Assembly (NCBI RefSeq): GCF_003429565.1 | Contig: NZ_QUAK01000038.1 | Coordinates: forward strand, 62,001 to 126,000 | DNA length: 64,000 nt | Direction of reading: 5' to 3' | Origin: Streptomyces triticagri | Lineage (GTDB): Bacteria > Actinomycetota > Actinomycetes > Streptomycetales > Streptomycetaceae | In this document: positions 35,581 through 43,961 of the stretch, piece after piece | How the letters are laid out: each line of letters opens with the position of its first letter | How positions within the stretch are numbered: the stretch's first letter is position 1 | The notes under the pieces: generated by a model | What the model was told of the DNA's origin: nothing | Database searches by the model: none | What the model saw: the letters and a program-made list of their open reading frames with translations, nothing else | Program-made: the position numbers and the translations under genes

Positions 35581-36996
35581 TCAGCGGCGCAGCCACTTCA
35601 CGCCGTACGCCGGGAGGTCGAGAGACCTGCCGTCGACCTTCGCGGCGATCGGGCGGCCTCGGACGTTGACCACGAGCGCGGCCTCGTCGTCGGCCAGGAC
35701 GCGGACGTCCGGCCGGTCGTCGTCGGCGACGGCGATGTCCTCGTAGCGGGTGCCGGGCGGGAACTCGCGCTGGAAGCGGGTGAGCAGCTGCAGCATCGGC
35801 AACGGGGTGCCGCCGTCCGCGAGGTCGGTGGCGCGCCACAGGCAACCGGCGCAGTCGGCGCCCTTGTTCTGCGGGTTCCAGTAGAAGCCGGTGGTCGCGC
35901 CGCCGCGGGCCATCGCGATCAGGCCGGCCGACTGCACGGCGACGCGCCGCGCTTCGCTCCAGCCGTCACGGTCGTCATCGTCGTCCCCCGGCTCCACGTA
36001 GTACTCGGCCCACCACAGCGGCAGATCGCCGGTGCGCTCGCGGATCCAGCGGCCGACCGCGGTGAACTTGTCGGTGGCCGTGACGGCGTCGGGGATCAGC
36101 TCGTCGTCGACCGTGTAGCTGGATCCGTCGACCACCACGAAGTCGGCGCCCGCCTTGTGCTTGTTCCAGTACGTGAAGGAGTCGAGCACACGCTGGTCGG
36201 CGCTCCCCCAGCGGCCGTTCAGCCCCTTGGCGGCGTTCTCCTTCTGGCGTGGGTGGACACTGTCCATGACCAGGTACGGGCCGCCGACCTGGATGTCCTT
36301 GTCGACCTTCTTGAGGGCGCGGTACACGAGGTTGTACAGCTCGGTGTAGCCCTCGTGGTCCCAGCGCCCCTCGGCGGAGTTCCAGAAGCCCTTGAACTCG
36401 TTCCATACGACGAAGTGCCGTACGTCCGGATAGCGCTTGGCGACGGTGGCGGCGAGCGCGGCGAAGTCCTTGTAGTGGGCCCTGTCGGGGGCGGTCTCCA
36501 GGGATTCCTGACTCCAGTCGGTGTCGTCGACGCCGGCCTTGCCGCCCTTCATCCAGTCGGGGGCGCAGCACAGGGTGACCACGGGGGTGCCCTTGGTGGC
36601 CCGGACGAAGTCGATGCGCCGGTCCATGGCCTCGAAGTCGTAGCGTCCCGGGGACGGTTCGGGATTGTCGGCGCCCCAGCCCATCAGGTGCTGGACCTGC
36701 GGCAGCGGGGTTTCGGCGAGCAGCCCGGTGGCCCGGTCCACGGCCGGCTGCTCGCCCTCGTCCGCGCTGTTCTGGGTATGGGTGAAACCCCAGCCGAGTT
36801 CCGCCTGCGGTTTGCCGGAGGGGCTGGCGGGGGTGCCGTGCGGGGTGTCGCCGTTCGGCGAGGTGCCGCGGGTGGAACCTTGCCCGTCGGGCGGGGTGTT
36901 CAGGGTGAGGAGCAGCGCGGCGGCGGCTGCGGCGACACCGAACAGGGCGGCGACCTGCCACCGCCGGGCCCCCGAATCCCACCCATGACGTCCCAT
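35581..36996 (-). CDS. Membrane-anchored or secreted GH39-like glycoside hydrolase
   Basis: A protein of about 471 residues. ATG 36996 was chosen over a TTG at 37005. One N-terminal hydrophobic segment (QVAALFGVAAAAAALLLTL) is followed by a Ser/Thr/Pro/Gly linker and a (beta/alpha)8 domain. Its HFVVWNEFKGFW carries the clan GH-A acid/base Glu of the NE motif, and LPLWWAEYYVEPG the candidate nucleophile Glu. It looks like the xylosidase-type GH39 proteins found beside Streptomyces glycan genes. It may trim or release the polymer made by the 25.3-33.8 kb operon. Confidence 0.78.
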   Translation of the reverse strand: MGRHGWDSGARRWQVAALFGVAAAAAALLLTLNTPPDGQGSTRGTSPNGDTPHGTPASPSGKPQAELGWGFTHTQNSADEGEQPAVDRATGLLAETPLPQVQHLMGWGADNPEPSPGRYDFEAMDRRIDFVRATKGTPVVTLCCAPDWMKGGKAGVDDTDWSQESLETAPDRAHYKDFAALAATVAKRYPDVRHFVVWNEFKGFWNSAEGRWDHEGYTELYNLVYRALKKVDKDIQVGGPYLVMDSVHPRQKENAAKGLNGRWGSADQRVLDSFTYWNKHKAGADFVVVDGSSYTVDDELIPDAVTATDKFTAVGRWIRERTGDLPLWWAEYYVEPGDDDDDRDGWSEARRVAVQSAGLIAMARGGATTGFYWNPQNKGADCAGCLWRATDLADGGTPLPMLQLLTRFQREFPPGTRYEDIAVADDDRPDVRVLADDEAALVVNVRGRPIAAKVDGRSLDLPAYGVKWLRR

Positions 36997-37005
36997 CAAG
37001 GGCAA

Positions 37006-37423
37006 GAGTAATCAACGGGGTCACCCCCGCGTCAGCCCGTCCGGCATCATGAGGAGTTTCGGCAACCTCGGCCGACCCGGCCCCCTCAGCCGGCCCGGCA
37101 ACCTCAGCCCGTTCAGGGCCAATCTTTCAGCCCGTCCGGCGTTTGAGGACAAGGCCCGTTCAGGGCCGTTGCGGTTTCAGGCGTAGGCCTGGCGGCCTCG
37201 TCCTCAAACGCCGGACAGGCTATAAAGATGTCCTCAAACGCCGGACGGGCTGGTGTGGCCCCGGACAGGCTGAGAGAAGACACCGGACCGGCCCGTGGGT
37301 GTCGACCCACTGAAGACGCCTGACAGACACCAGCACAGACCCACCAAAGCAGCCGGACGGGCCCGGGTACAGACACCCGAGAAATGCCGTGCACACACGG
37401 CACCCGTGGCGGATCATGGCCCC
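37006..37423. other. Repeat-rich intergenic region
   Basis: A 418-bp gap between the GH39-like and AAA-ATPase genes without a supportable gene. It is composed largely of repeats: the inverted element pair at 37128-37252, GGCAACCTC-type repeats at 37060-37110, and several CCGTTCAGGGCC copies. The ATPase promoter presumably lies in 37290-37423. Confidence 0.7.
37128..37252. repeat. Inverted and direct copies of a dispersed Streptomyces intergenic repeat
   Basis: A 23-bp element with core CTCAAACGCCGGACGGGCTG occurs forward at 37230-37252. It occurs with one change at 37200-37221 and in perfect reverse complement at 37128-37150. The outer pair can form a 23-bp stem. A near-identical copy lies at 2009-2030. 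Confidence 0.85.
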
Positions 37424-38521
37424 ATGCCAGCAGATCCCCAGGACGCGCTGCCGATCCGGCTCAACGTCGACGACAGCGACTCCCCCGCAGACGTCGTCGA
37501 CGCCCTTTTCCTCGGCCGCTTCGCCTCCGGCGAACAGCCCTTCGCCCACAGTGCCTCGATCGACCGCGTCAAGTCCGGCCTCACCCTCGTACCGCCGGAC
37601 GCCGAAGTCCTCCGCTCGGCCCGCGACGACGACCGCAGCGCCACCCTCGCCGAGGGCGACGGCTGGACCCTGCTCGTCTCCCGCTGGAACAGGGGCGCGG
37701 ACGTCACCGTCACCGCCGTCAGCGCCGAAGTGGCCGAGCGCGTGGTGAAGCAGGCCACGGACGGCGCGGCCGACGAACCGGAACCCCAGCCGGACAACGT
37801 CTCGATGGGCTTCTGGTACGTCTCACCGCGCCGCGGCCCGCACCGCACCACGCGCCAGATCACGGCCGGCGCCTGGGACGACGTACGGACCAACTACACC
37901 GCCCCGGTGGCCGAGGCGATGGACACCCTGATGAAGGTCACGCCCGAGGACATCGCGGGCCGGCTGCTGCTTCTGCACGGCCCGCCCGGCACCGGCAAGA
38001 CGTCCGCCCTGCGCACCCTGGCGCGGTCCTGGCGGGACTGGTGCCAGGTGGACTGCGTACTCGACCCGGAGCGGCTCTTCGGCGACGTCGGCTATCTGAT
38101 GGACATCGCGATCGGCGAGGACGACGGCAGCGCCAAGGGCCGCTGGCGGCTGCTGCTCCTCGAGGACTGCGACGAACTGATCCGCGGCGAGGCCAAGCAC
38201 ACCGCGGGCCAGGCGCTCTCCCGGCTGCTCAATCTCACCGACGGCCTGCTCGGCCAGGGGCGGAACGTCCTGGTGGGCGTCACCACCAACGAGGATCTGG
38301 AACGCCTGCACCCGGCCGTCGTACGCCCCGGCCGCTGTCTGGCCCGGATCGAGGTCGGCCCGCTCACCCACACCGAGGCCGTCGACTGGCTCGGCACGGA
38401 CGAGGGCGTCAATCGGGACGGGGCCACCCTGGCCGAGCTGTTCGCCCTGCGTCGCGGCATCTCCCCGACCTCCGTGCCGGATCAGCGGGACTCGGGGGCG
38501 GATGCGGGGCTGTACCTCTGA
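37424..38521 (+). CDS. AAA-family ATPase with N-terminal DUF5925-like region
   Basis: A 365-residue protein. The N-terminal roughly 130 residues (VVDALFLGRFASGEQPFAHSASIDRVK) match a region annotated DUF5925 in actinomycetes (recollection). The AAA module has Walker A GPPGTGKT (K192), Walker B LLLLEDCDE, a sensor-type VGVTTNEDL, and VVRPGRC in the arginine-finger region. It is soluble, and its partner or remodelling substrate is unknown. ATG 37424 was chosen as the first codon leading into the conserved N-terminus. Confidence 0.85.
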   Translation: MPADPQDALPIRLNVDDSDSPADVVDALFLGRFASGEQPFAHSASIDRVKSGLTLVPPDAEVLRSARDDDRSATLAEGDGWTLLVSRWNRGADVTVTAVSAEVAERVVKQATDGAADEPEPQPDNVSMGFWYVSPRRGPHRTTRQITAGAWDDVRTNYTAPVAEAMDTLMKVTPEDIAGRLLLLHGPPGTGKTSALRTLARSWRDWCQVDCVLDPERLFGDVGYLMDIAIGEDDGSAKGRWRLLLLEDCDELIRGEAKHTAGQALSRLLNLTDGLLGQGRNVLVGVTTNEDLERLHPAVVRPGRCLARIEVGPLTHTEAVDWLGTDEGVNRDGATLAELFALRRGISPTSVPDQRDSGADAGLYL

Positions 38522-38621
38522 TGGAGGGCTGCACCACCAGGGAGCGTGTCCATCAGGACGTGCCCCCTCTTTCCGTGCGCCGCTTTCCCGTGCCCCGCTT
38601 TTCCGTGCCCCGAGGGCCCGT

Positions 38622-38993
38622 TCAGCCGTAGACCGCGCGCAGCGCCTCGTCCGCCGCCGTAGCGGCCGCCTCGCGGTCGAGGCCGAGCCGCTGCGCCTCC
38701 TCGGCGAAGGAGCGCGCGGCCTCGGCGGCCCGGCGCGCCGCCGCGTCGTCGGCCGCGGCGACGAAGGTGCCCCGGCGGCCGCGGGTCTCGATGACCCCGT
38801 CCGTCTCCAGGGCGCGGTAGGCCTTCGCCACCGTGTTGGCGGCGAGGCCGAGTTCCTCCGCGAGGCCGCGGACGGTGGGGAGTTTGTAGCCCACCGGCAG
38901 CGCGCCGGAGCGGGCCTGTCCGGAGATCTGGGACCGCAGCTGCTCGTAGGGCGCGGTGGCGGTCTGGTGGTCGATGCGGAGCTTGAGGGTCAC
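38622..38993 (-). CDS. YtrA-type GntR regulator
   Basis: A 123-residue short GntR repressor consisting of a winged HTH (PYEQLRSQISGQARSGALPVGYKLPTVRGLAEELGLAANTVAKAYRALETDGVIETRGRRGTFV) and a two-helix C-terminal tail, with no large effector domain. The GTG at 38993 was chosen because TLKLRIDHQ is the usual beginning. It is divergent from the GNAT gene across 71 bp. YtrA regulators usually control ABC transporters, but none is adjacent here. Confidence 0.9.
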   Translation of the reverse strand: MTLKLRIDHQTATAPYEQLRSQISGQARSGALPVGYKLPTVRGLAEELGLAANTVAKAYRALETDGVIETRGRRGTFVAAADDAAARRAAEAARSFAEEAQRLGLDREAAATAADEALRAVYG

Positions 38994-39064
38994 GAGGCGA
39001 TTCTTGCGCACCCGCCGGAAATCCGGAGGCGCGGGCACGGGTCCGCGCCGTAACGTGCCGGTCC

Positions 39065-40009
39065 ATGACCGTGACTGTCCGAGAATTCCGCGCCGCCGAC
39101 GCCGAGGCGACCGCGGAGGTGCTGCGTGCCGCGATCCCGTTCCTGGTGATCACCCCGGAGGCGATGATCTGGGCGATGGACCATGTCGCGCCCGCCGCGC
39201 GGCAGTTGATGCTCGTCGGTGAGCTCGACGGCCGCATCGTGGCCCGCGGTGAGATCGATCTGGCGTACGACAGCCCGGAGCCGGGGCAGGCCAATGCGAA
39301 CATCTACGTCCATCCCGAGGAGCGCGGCCGCGGCGTGGGCACCCGGATCCTGCGCGCCGCGGAGGAGTATCTGGCCGCCCAGGGAGCGACGGCGGTGTAC
39401 TCGTGGGTGCTCGACGAGCCCGCAAACCGCACCTTCGCCGCCGCGCACGGCTACCGGCCGAGCCGATCCGCCCACTTTCTGCGGCTCGACCTGACGCAGG
39501 GCCTCTCCCAGGGCCCGGCGCAGGGCGGACTGCCGCCGCTCGCACCCGTACCGCCGGGCGTGCAGGTGCGCAGCGCCGCCGACTTCGCGGACGATCCGCG
39601 GCCGTTGTTCGACCTCGATGCGGAGACCACCGCCGACGAGCCGGGGGACGTGGCCGCCCGGCTCGACGACTACGAGGACTGGCTGCGTACGACCTGGGCG
39701 CATCCCTGTCTGGACCGTGAACTGACCACGGTGGCGGTCGTGGACGGCGTGCCGGTCGCGTTCACCGCGGCCCGCACCGACGGGCGTACCCGCTACATGT
39801 CGGGCATGACCGGGACCGCCCGCGCCCATCGCGGCCGCGGTCTGGCCCGCCTGGTCAAGAGCCACTCCCTGCACCGCGCCGCGGCGGCGGGCTGCACCGA
39901 GGCGTTCACAGGCAACGACACGGAGAACGCCCCGATGCTCGCCGTCAACAAGTCGTTCGGCTACGAGATCTGCGCCACGGAGATCCGCCATGTCCGCGAA
40001 CTCGGCTGA
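39065..40009 (+). CDS. Double-domain GNAT N-acetyltransferase
   Basis: A 314-residue protein with two GNAT folds. The acetyl-CoA loop of the first is HPEERGRGVGTRIL (about residues 83-96). The second has TGTARAHRGRGLARLVK near residues 255-270, with NKSFGYE near the end. Two-domain GNATs include mycothiol synthase, but this one lacks sequence features that would let me name it so. It overlaps the DUF402 gene by 20 bp and is presumably co-transcribed with it. Confidence 0.85.
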   Translation: MTVTVREFRAADAEATAEVLRAAIPFLVITPEAMIWAMDHVAPAARQLMLVGELDGRIVARGEIDLAYDSPEPGQANANIYVHPEERGRGVGTRILRAAEEYLAAQGATAVYSWVLDEPANRTFAAAHGYRPSRSAHFLRLDLTQGLSQGPAQGGLPPLAPVPPGVQVRSAADFADDPRPLFDLDAETTADEPGDVAARLDDYEDWLRTTWAHPCLDRELTTVAVVDGVPVAFTAARTDGRTRYMSGMTGTARAHRGRGLARLVKSHSLHRAAAAGCTEAFTGNDTENAPMLAVNKSFGYEICATEIRHVRELG

Positions 40010-40571
40010 TCCCGCCGGGACTTCGGCCACCGGCGAGTCAGCCCGGTGGGAGATCGTGCTGGTCAAGGCGGGCCGTACGAAGATCCGCTACCCGGCGCGG
40101 CTGCTGCACGACGACGGGACGCGGGTGAGCCTGCGGGCGGCGTGGGCCGGCGACGGGGTGCGCGACTTCGGGGCCTTCCGCTTCGAGCCGGGCGATGTGT
40201 TCACCGAGCACTACTGGCGCGACCGCTGGTACGCGGTCAAGGAGGTCCGCGCGGAGGACGGTGTACTCAAGGGCTGGTACTGCGACGTCACCCGTCCAGC
40301 GATGGCCGGCGACGGCGAGGTGCGGGTGGAGGATCTCGACCTGGACCTGTGGTGCTCGGCGGACCGGCGCACCGTACTGCGCCTGGACGAGGACGAGTTC
40401 GCCGGCAGCGGCCTGGCCGAGCGCGATCCGGAGGCCGCCGGGGAGGCGCTGCGGGCGCTCGACGAGCTGGAGCGCCTCGCCACGGGGCCCGGTCTGGACG
40501 GCCTCGTCGCCCGAGCGGGACGTCACCCGGCGACCAGTTCCACCTCGAAGCCGTCCGCGTCCTCCAGATAG
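39990..40571 (+). CDS. DUF402 (FomD-like) protein
   Basis: A 193-residue protein with the DUF402 core GDVFTEHYWRDRWYAVKEVRAEDGVLKGWYCDVTRPA and EDLDLDLWCSADRRTVLRLDEDEF. Known relatives hydrolyse nucleotide conjugates (FomD) or nucleoside diphosphates (established knowledge). The ATG lies within the GNAT end. The last 16 or so residues are low-complexity Ser/Pro because they are antisense to the end of the NUDIX-VOC gene, with a 49-bp convergent coding overlap. Confidence 0.82.
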   Translation: MSANSADPAGTSATGESARWEIVLVKAGRTKIRYPARLLHDDGTRVSLRAAWAGDGVRDFGAFRFEPGDVFTEHYWRDRWYAVKEVRAEDGVLKGWYCDVTRPAMAGDGEVRVEDLDLDLWCSADRRTVLRLDEDEFAGSGLAERDPEAAGEALRALDELERLATGPGLDGLVARAGRHPATSSTSKPSASSR

Positions 40572-41491
40572 GCGGCGCAGTGCCCGGCCCCGCCCGCGTA
40601 CGGGTGGAGGTCGGGGAAGAGCAGCGTCCAGCCGTGTGCCGGGGCCGCGGCGACCAGGGCGTCCAGGGCCGGGCGGTCGCGGACGTGCAGGGCCAGGTGG
40701 TTCAGGCCGGGGCGGGTGCGGTCGTGGTGCGGTGCGGTCAGGGCGTCGGACTCCTCGATGACCAGGTACGTGTCACCACGCCGCCAGCTCCGGCCCGACT
40801 CCCAGTGCTGGTACGGCAGATGACCGAGCTCGCCGAGCAGCCAGCCCCAGGAGGCCTCGGCCCGGCCCAGGTCCGGCACCCACAACTCGATGTGGTGCAC
40901 GGCGCCGTGCGGCTGCTCCCGCGCGGGCCCGGGCCGCACGGGGTCCGTCGCCGCCAGCGGCACCGAGCGCGAGGGGCCGCCCGGGCGGTGGGCGACCGGG
41001 TCGTCGGGGGCGTGGCGGTGCAGCACGAACCGGTCACCCGCGAGATAGGCGTCGAGCCCCGCCCGGCAGTAGGCGACGAGGTCGTCGGGCAGCGCCGTGA
41101 GCGGGTGCCAGGAGAGCTCGGAGCACTTGTGCGGCTCCGCGTTGTACGGCTCGCCGCCCGCGCCGTACGCCGTCTCGAAGAACCAGCCGGTGCGGGTGGC
41201 GCCGCCCGGTGCCTGGTGCTGCATCACGAGGGCGACCCGCAGGTCTTCGGGCTCGAGCGCCAGGCCGGCCTCCTCCCGGGCCTCTCTGATCATGGCCGTG
41301 CGCACGTCCTCGCCGGACTCCACATGTCCGGAGGGTGCGTGCAGCAGCCCGTCCGCGTACCCCGTGTCCTTGCGGCGGGCGAGCAGCACCTCGCCCGCAC
41401 GGCGGACGATCAGGTGGACGTCGACGATCTCGGTGTGGCGTGCGGGGCGGCCGTCCGGATCGCGCCCTGTTCTCGAACTGCCTTCGGTCAT
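40523..41491 (-). CDS. NUDIX hydrolase-VOC (glyoxalase) fusion protein
   Basis: A 322-residue two-domain protein. The N-terminal NUDIX domain has a full box GHVESGEDVRTAMIREAREEAGL (G-x5-E-x7-REUxEExGU). After a Pro/Arg/His linker near residues 155-190, the C-terminal VOC fold has HHIELWVPDLGRAEASWGWLLGELG, NHLALHVRDRPALDALV and DADGFEVELV. The first would hydrolyse a nucleoside diphosphate derivative and the second binds a metal and small substrate. ATG 41491 is preferred over 41521. It may be involved in metabolite repair (inference). Confidence 0.88.
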   Translation of the reverse strand: MTEGSSRTGRDPDGRPARHTEIVDVHLIVRRAGEVLLARRKDTGYADGLLHAPSGHVESGEDVRTAMIREAREEAGLALEPEDLRVALVMQHQAPGGATRTGWFFETAYGAGGEPYNAEPHKCSELSWHPLTALPDDLVAYCRAGLDAYLAGDRFVLHRHAPDDPVAHRPGGPSRSVPLAATDPVRPGPAREQPHGAVHHIELWVPDLGRAEASWGWLLGELGHLPYQHWESGRSWRRGDTYLVIEESDALTAPHHDRTRPGLNHLALHVRDRPALDALVAAAPAHGWTLLFPDLHPYAGGAGHCAAYLEDADGFEVELVAG

Positions 41492-41722
41492 ACGGAAGAT
41501 CCTCGCAGCCGCCACTGACAACGGCCCGTCCCGCGGTGCGCGCCGGCCGGCGTCCGGGGCGGTGAAACCCGTGACGCGACGGGCGCTTGTGGTGCCGCGG
41601 CGGTGGGTACCACGTGCGTGATGGGCGCCACTGACAGATCCGGAGCGATGAGCAAGGCTTTCGTTCCGGGTCTACCTCTGTGAAGGCACAGAACGCCCGG
41701 GACACGACCCCAGGAGGCCGTC

Positions 41723-41857
41723 ATGCGCCGCCAGACCGTGCAGAAGCCGATCCAGAGGCCCGCGAGCCGCCGCGAGCGCGAGCTCCGCGAGGAAGCCGCC
41801 CGGCCTCGTCCCGAGATCCGTCGTGACATCCACAGGACCTGGTGGCCGGACGGCTGA
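41723..41857 (+). CDS. Small basic protein of 44 residues
   Basis: A short gene with a good ribosome site, CAGGAGG at 41711-41717, six bases before ATG 41723, and codon usage of normal Streptomyces type. The product is highly charged and Arg-rich (RRERELREEAARPRPEIRRD) with a WWPDG C-terminus. No family is recognised. It stands alone between the divergently ending NUDIX-VOC gene and the tct operon. Confidence 0.55.
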   Translation: MRRQTVQKPIQRPASRRERELREEAARPRPEIRRDIHRTWWPDG

Positions 41858-41881
41858 GGTTCACCCGCTGCAGCGCCCCGG

Positions 41882-43399
41882 CTACTCCTCCGGCTGCCCG
41901 GAATCCGCAGTCTCCGTACGCCGCCCGGGCAGCAGCTTCTTCAGGAGCGGCCAGGCGAGCAGCAGCGCGACGATCACATAGACCGTCACGGAGAACGGCG
42001 TGTTGACCAGGCCCGTCACGCTGCCGTCGCTGATCTGCAGGGCGCGGCGCAGCTGCTGTTCCGCGGCCGGGCCGAGGATGACGCCGATCACCGCAGGCAG
42101 CACCGGCAGCCCGTAGCGCCGCATGCCGAAGCCGATGAGCCCGATGACCAGCAGGATCACCAGGTCGAAGGCCTCTCCCCCGACGGCGTACGCGCCGACC
42201 GCGGCGAAGAACAGGATGCCCGCGTACAGATAGGGCCGCGGGATCCTGAGCAGCTTGGCCCAGACCGGCGCGAGCGGCAGATTGAGCGCGAGCAGTAGGA
42301 CCATGCCGACGAACAGCGAGGCGATCAGACCCCATACGAGGTCGGGTTCGCGTTCGAAGAGCAGCGGCCCGGGCTGGATGCCGTACTGCTGGAAGGCGGC
42401 GAGCATCACGGCGGCGACCGCGGTCGTGGGCAGGCCGAGGGTGAGCATCGAGACGAGCGTGCCCGCGGCCGATGCGGAGGCGGCCGACTCGGGGCCCGCC
42501 ACGCCCTCGACGGCGCCCTTGCCGAATTCGTTCTTGTGCCGCGAGAGACGCTTCTCCGTGACGTAGCTGAGGAAGGTCGGGATCTCGGCGCCGCCCGCCG
42601 GGATCGCGCCGAACGGGAAGCCGATGACCGGTCCGCGCAGCCAGGGCTTCCAGCTGCGGCGCAGTTCGCTGCGGCCGAGCCAGGGGCGGCCCACGGGGAT
42701 CGCGTCTCCGGTGGTGCGGCGCAGATGGGCGGCGATCCAGAGGGCCTCGCCGATGGCGAAGAGACCGACCGCGACGATCACCACGTCGATGCCGTCGGCG
42801 AGTTGGAGCGTGCCGAAGGTCAGGCGCTGCTGTCCGGTCATCTGGTCCAGGCCGACCAGGCCGATGGTGAGGCCGATCAGCAGGGAGGCGAGTCCGCGGA
42901 TCCGGGAGGAGCCGAGCACCGAGGTGACGGCGATGAACGCCAGGACCATGATGGCGAAGTAGTCGGGCGCGCCGATGCCGACGGCGAGGTCGGCGACCGT
43001 CGGTGCGAGGGCCACCAGCAGGATCGTGCCGATCAGGCCGCCGGCGAAGTGTCCGATGGCGGCGGCCGCGAGCGCCTGCGCGCCCCGTCCTGACTTGGCC
43101 ATCGGATGGCCTTCGATGGCGGCGACGACCGCGGCGGTCTCACCGGGGGTGTTGAGCAGGATGGAGGTCGTCGAGCCGCCGAACATCGCGCCGTAGTAGA
43201 TGCCGGCGAACATGATGAACGCGCCGGTCGGATCGAGTCCGTAGGTGACGGGCAGCAGCAGCGCCACCGCCATCGCGGGCCCGATGCCGGGCAGTACGCC
43301 GATGGCCGTGCCGAGCAGGACGCCGACGGCGGCCCAGAGCAGGTTGATCGGGGTGAGCGCGGTACCGAAGCCGTCGATCAGGGAGTTCAGGGCGTTCAC
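41882..43399 (-). CDS. tctA: Tripartite tricarboxylate transporter large permease
   Basis: A 505-residue inner-membrane protein with about 11-12 spans. The family signatures are [21 protein letters not shown] and [19 protein letters not shown] near the N-terminus and [31 protein letters not shown] at mid-length. It is the main translocator, driven by an ion gradient, with TctB and the binding protein TctC. The GTG start at 43399 is one base after the TctB stop, so the genes are tightly coupled. Confidence 0.95.
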   Translation of the reverse strand: MNALNSLIDGFGTALTPINLLWAAVGVLLGTAIGVLPGIGPAMAVALLLPVTYGLDPTGAFIMFAGIYYGAMFGGSTTSILLNTPGETAAVVAAIEGHPMAKSGRGAQALAAAAIGHFAGGLIGTILLVALAPTVADLAVGIGAPDYFAIMVLAFIAVTSVLGSSRIRGLASLLIGLTIGLVGLDQMTGQQRLTFGTLQLADGIDVVIVAVGLFAIGEALWIAAHLRRTTGDAIPVGRPWLGRSELRRSWKPWLRGPVIGFPFGAIPAGGAEIPTFLSYVTEKRLSRHKNEFGKGAVEGVAGPESAASASAAGTLVSMLTLGLPTTAVAAVMLAAFQQYGIQPGPLLFEREPDLVWGLIASLFVGMVLLLALNLPLAPVWAKLLRIPRPYLYAGILFFAAVGAYAVGGEAFDLVILLVIGLIGFGMRRYGLPVLPAVIGVILGPAAEQQLRRALQISDGSVTGLVNTPFSVTVYVIVALLLAWPLLKKLLPGRRTETADSGQPEE

Positions 43400-43400
43400 G

Positions 43401-43961
43401 TCAGAGCACTCCCATCAGCGGACCGCCGGGCAGGGGGACGCCGAGCAGATTGTTGAAGAGTCCGTAGGTGGCGACCGAGAGCACGGCGGCGATGAGCGGG
43501 TCCCGGTCGAGGCGCCGGCTGCCGAGCGCGAAGGCCGCGCCCCAGAAGAGCAGCGCGCCCGCGACGGGGAAGCCGAGCGGGTCGATGAGGACGGCGGTGG
43601 CGAGGAAGACCCCGGCCAGGAGCAGCACGGTGCGCCAGTCGGCGGGTTCGGCGAGGTCGATGTCCTCGCCGCCCTCGGCCTCGCCGCGGCCGCCGCGCAG
43701 TACGTCCACGGCGAGCAGGGCGGCGATGAGCAGGAGGCCGATGCCGATCGCGATCGGGACGGTGCGCGGGCCGACCGGTCCGCGCTGGGAGATGTCGACG
43801 TCCATGGTGAGGGCGTCGGTGAGGACAAGCACGCCGAGCGCCAACAGCAGGACGCAGACGCCGAGTTCGGAGTGTTCGCGCAGCCAGGCGCGGCGGCCGG
43901 CGGGCTCCGCCGCGGGCTTCCCGGTGGGTTCCTCGGCGGTCCGGTTGTCGTGGGAGGTCAC
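43401..43961 (-). CDS. tctB: Tripartite tricarboxylate transporter small permease
   Basis: A 186-residue TctB protein with four membrane spans after a polar N-terminus ([83 protein letters not shown]). The GTG at 43961 overlaps the tctC stop (GTGA), which fixes the start despite a long open frame upstream. It stabilises the TctA complex. Confidence 0.92.
   Translation of the reverse strand: MTSHDNRTAEEPTGKPAAEPAGRRAWLREHSELGVCVLLLALGVLVLTDALTMDVDISQRGPVGPRTVPIAIGIGLLLIAALLAVDVLRGGRGEAEGGEDIDLAEPADWRTVLLLAGVFLATAVLIDPLGFPVAGALLFWGAAFALGSRRLDRDPLIAAVLSVATYGLFNNLLGVPLPGGPLMGVL

Noticed and set aside
41648..41683. 11-residue frame in the gap before the 44-residue gene
   Set aside because: It has a GGAG nearby but is too short and not clearly placed as a leader peptide of the next gene.
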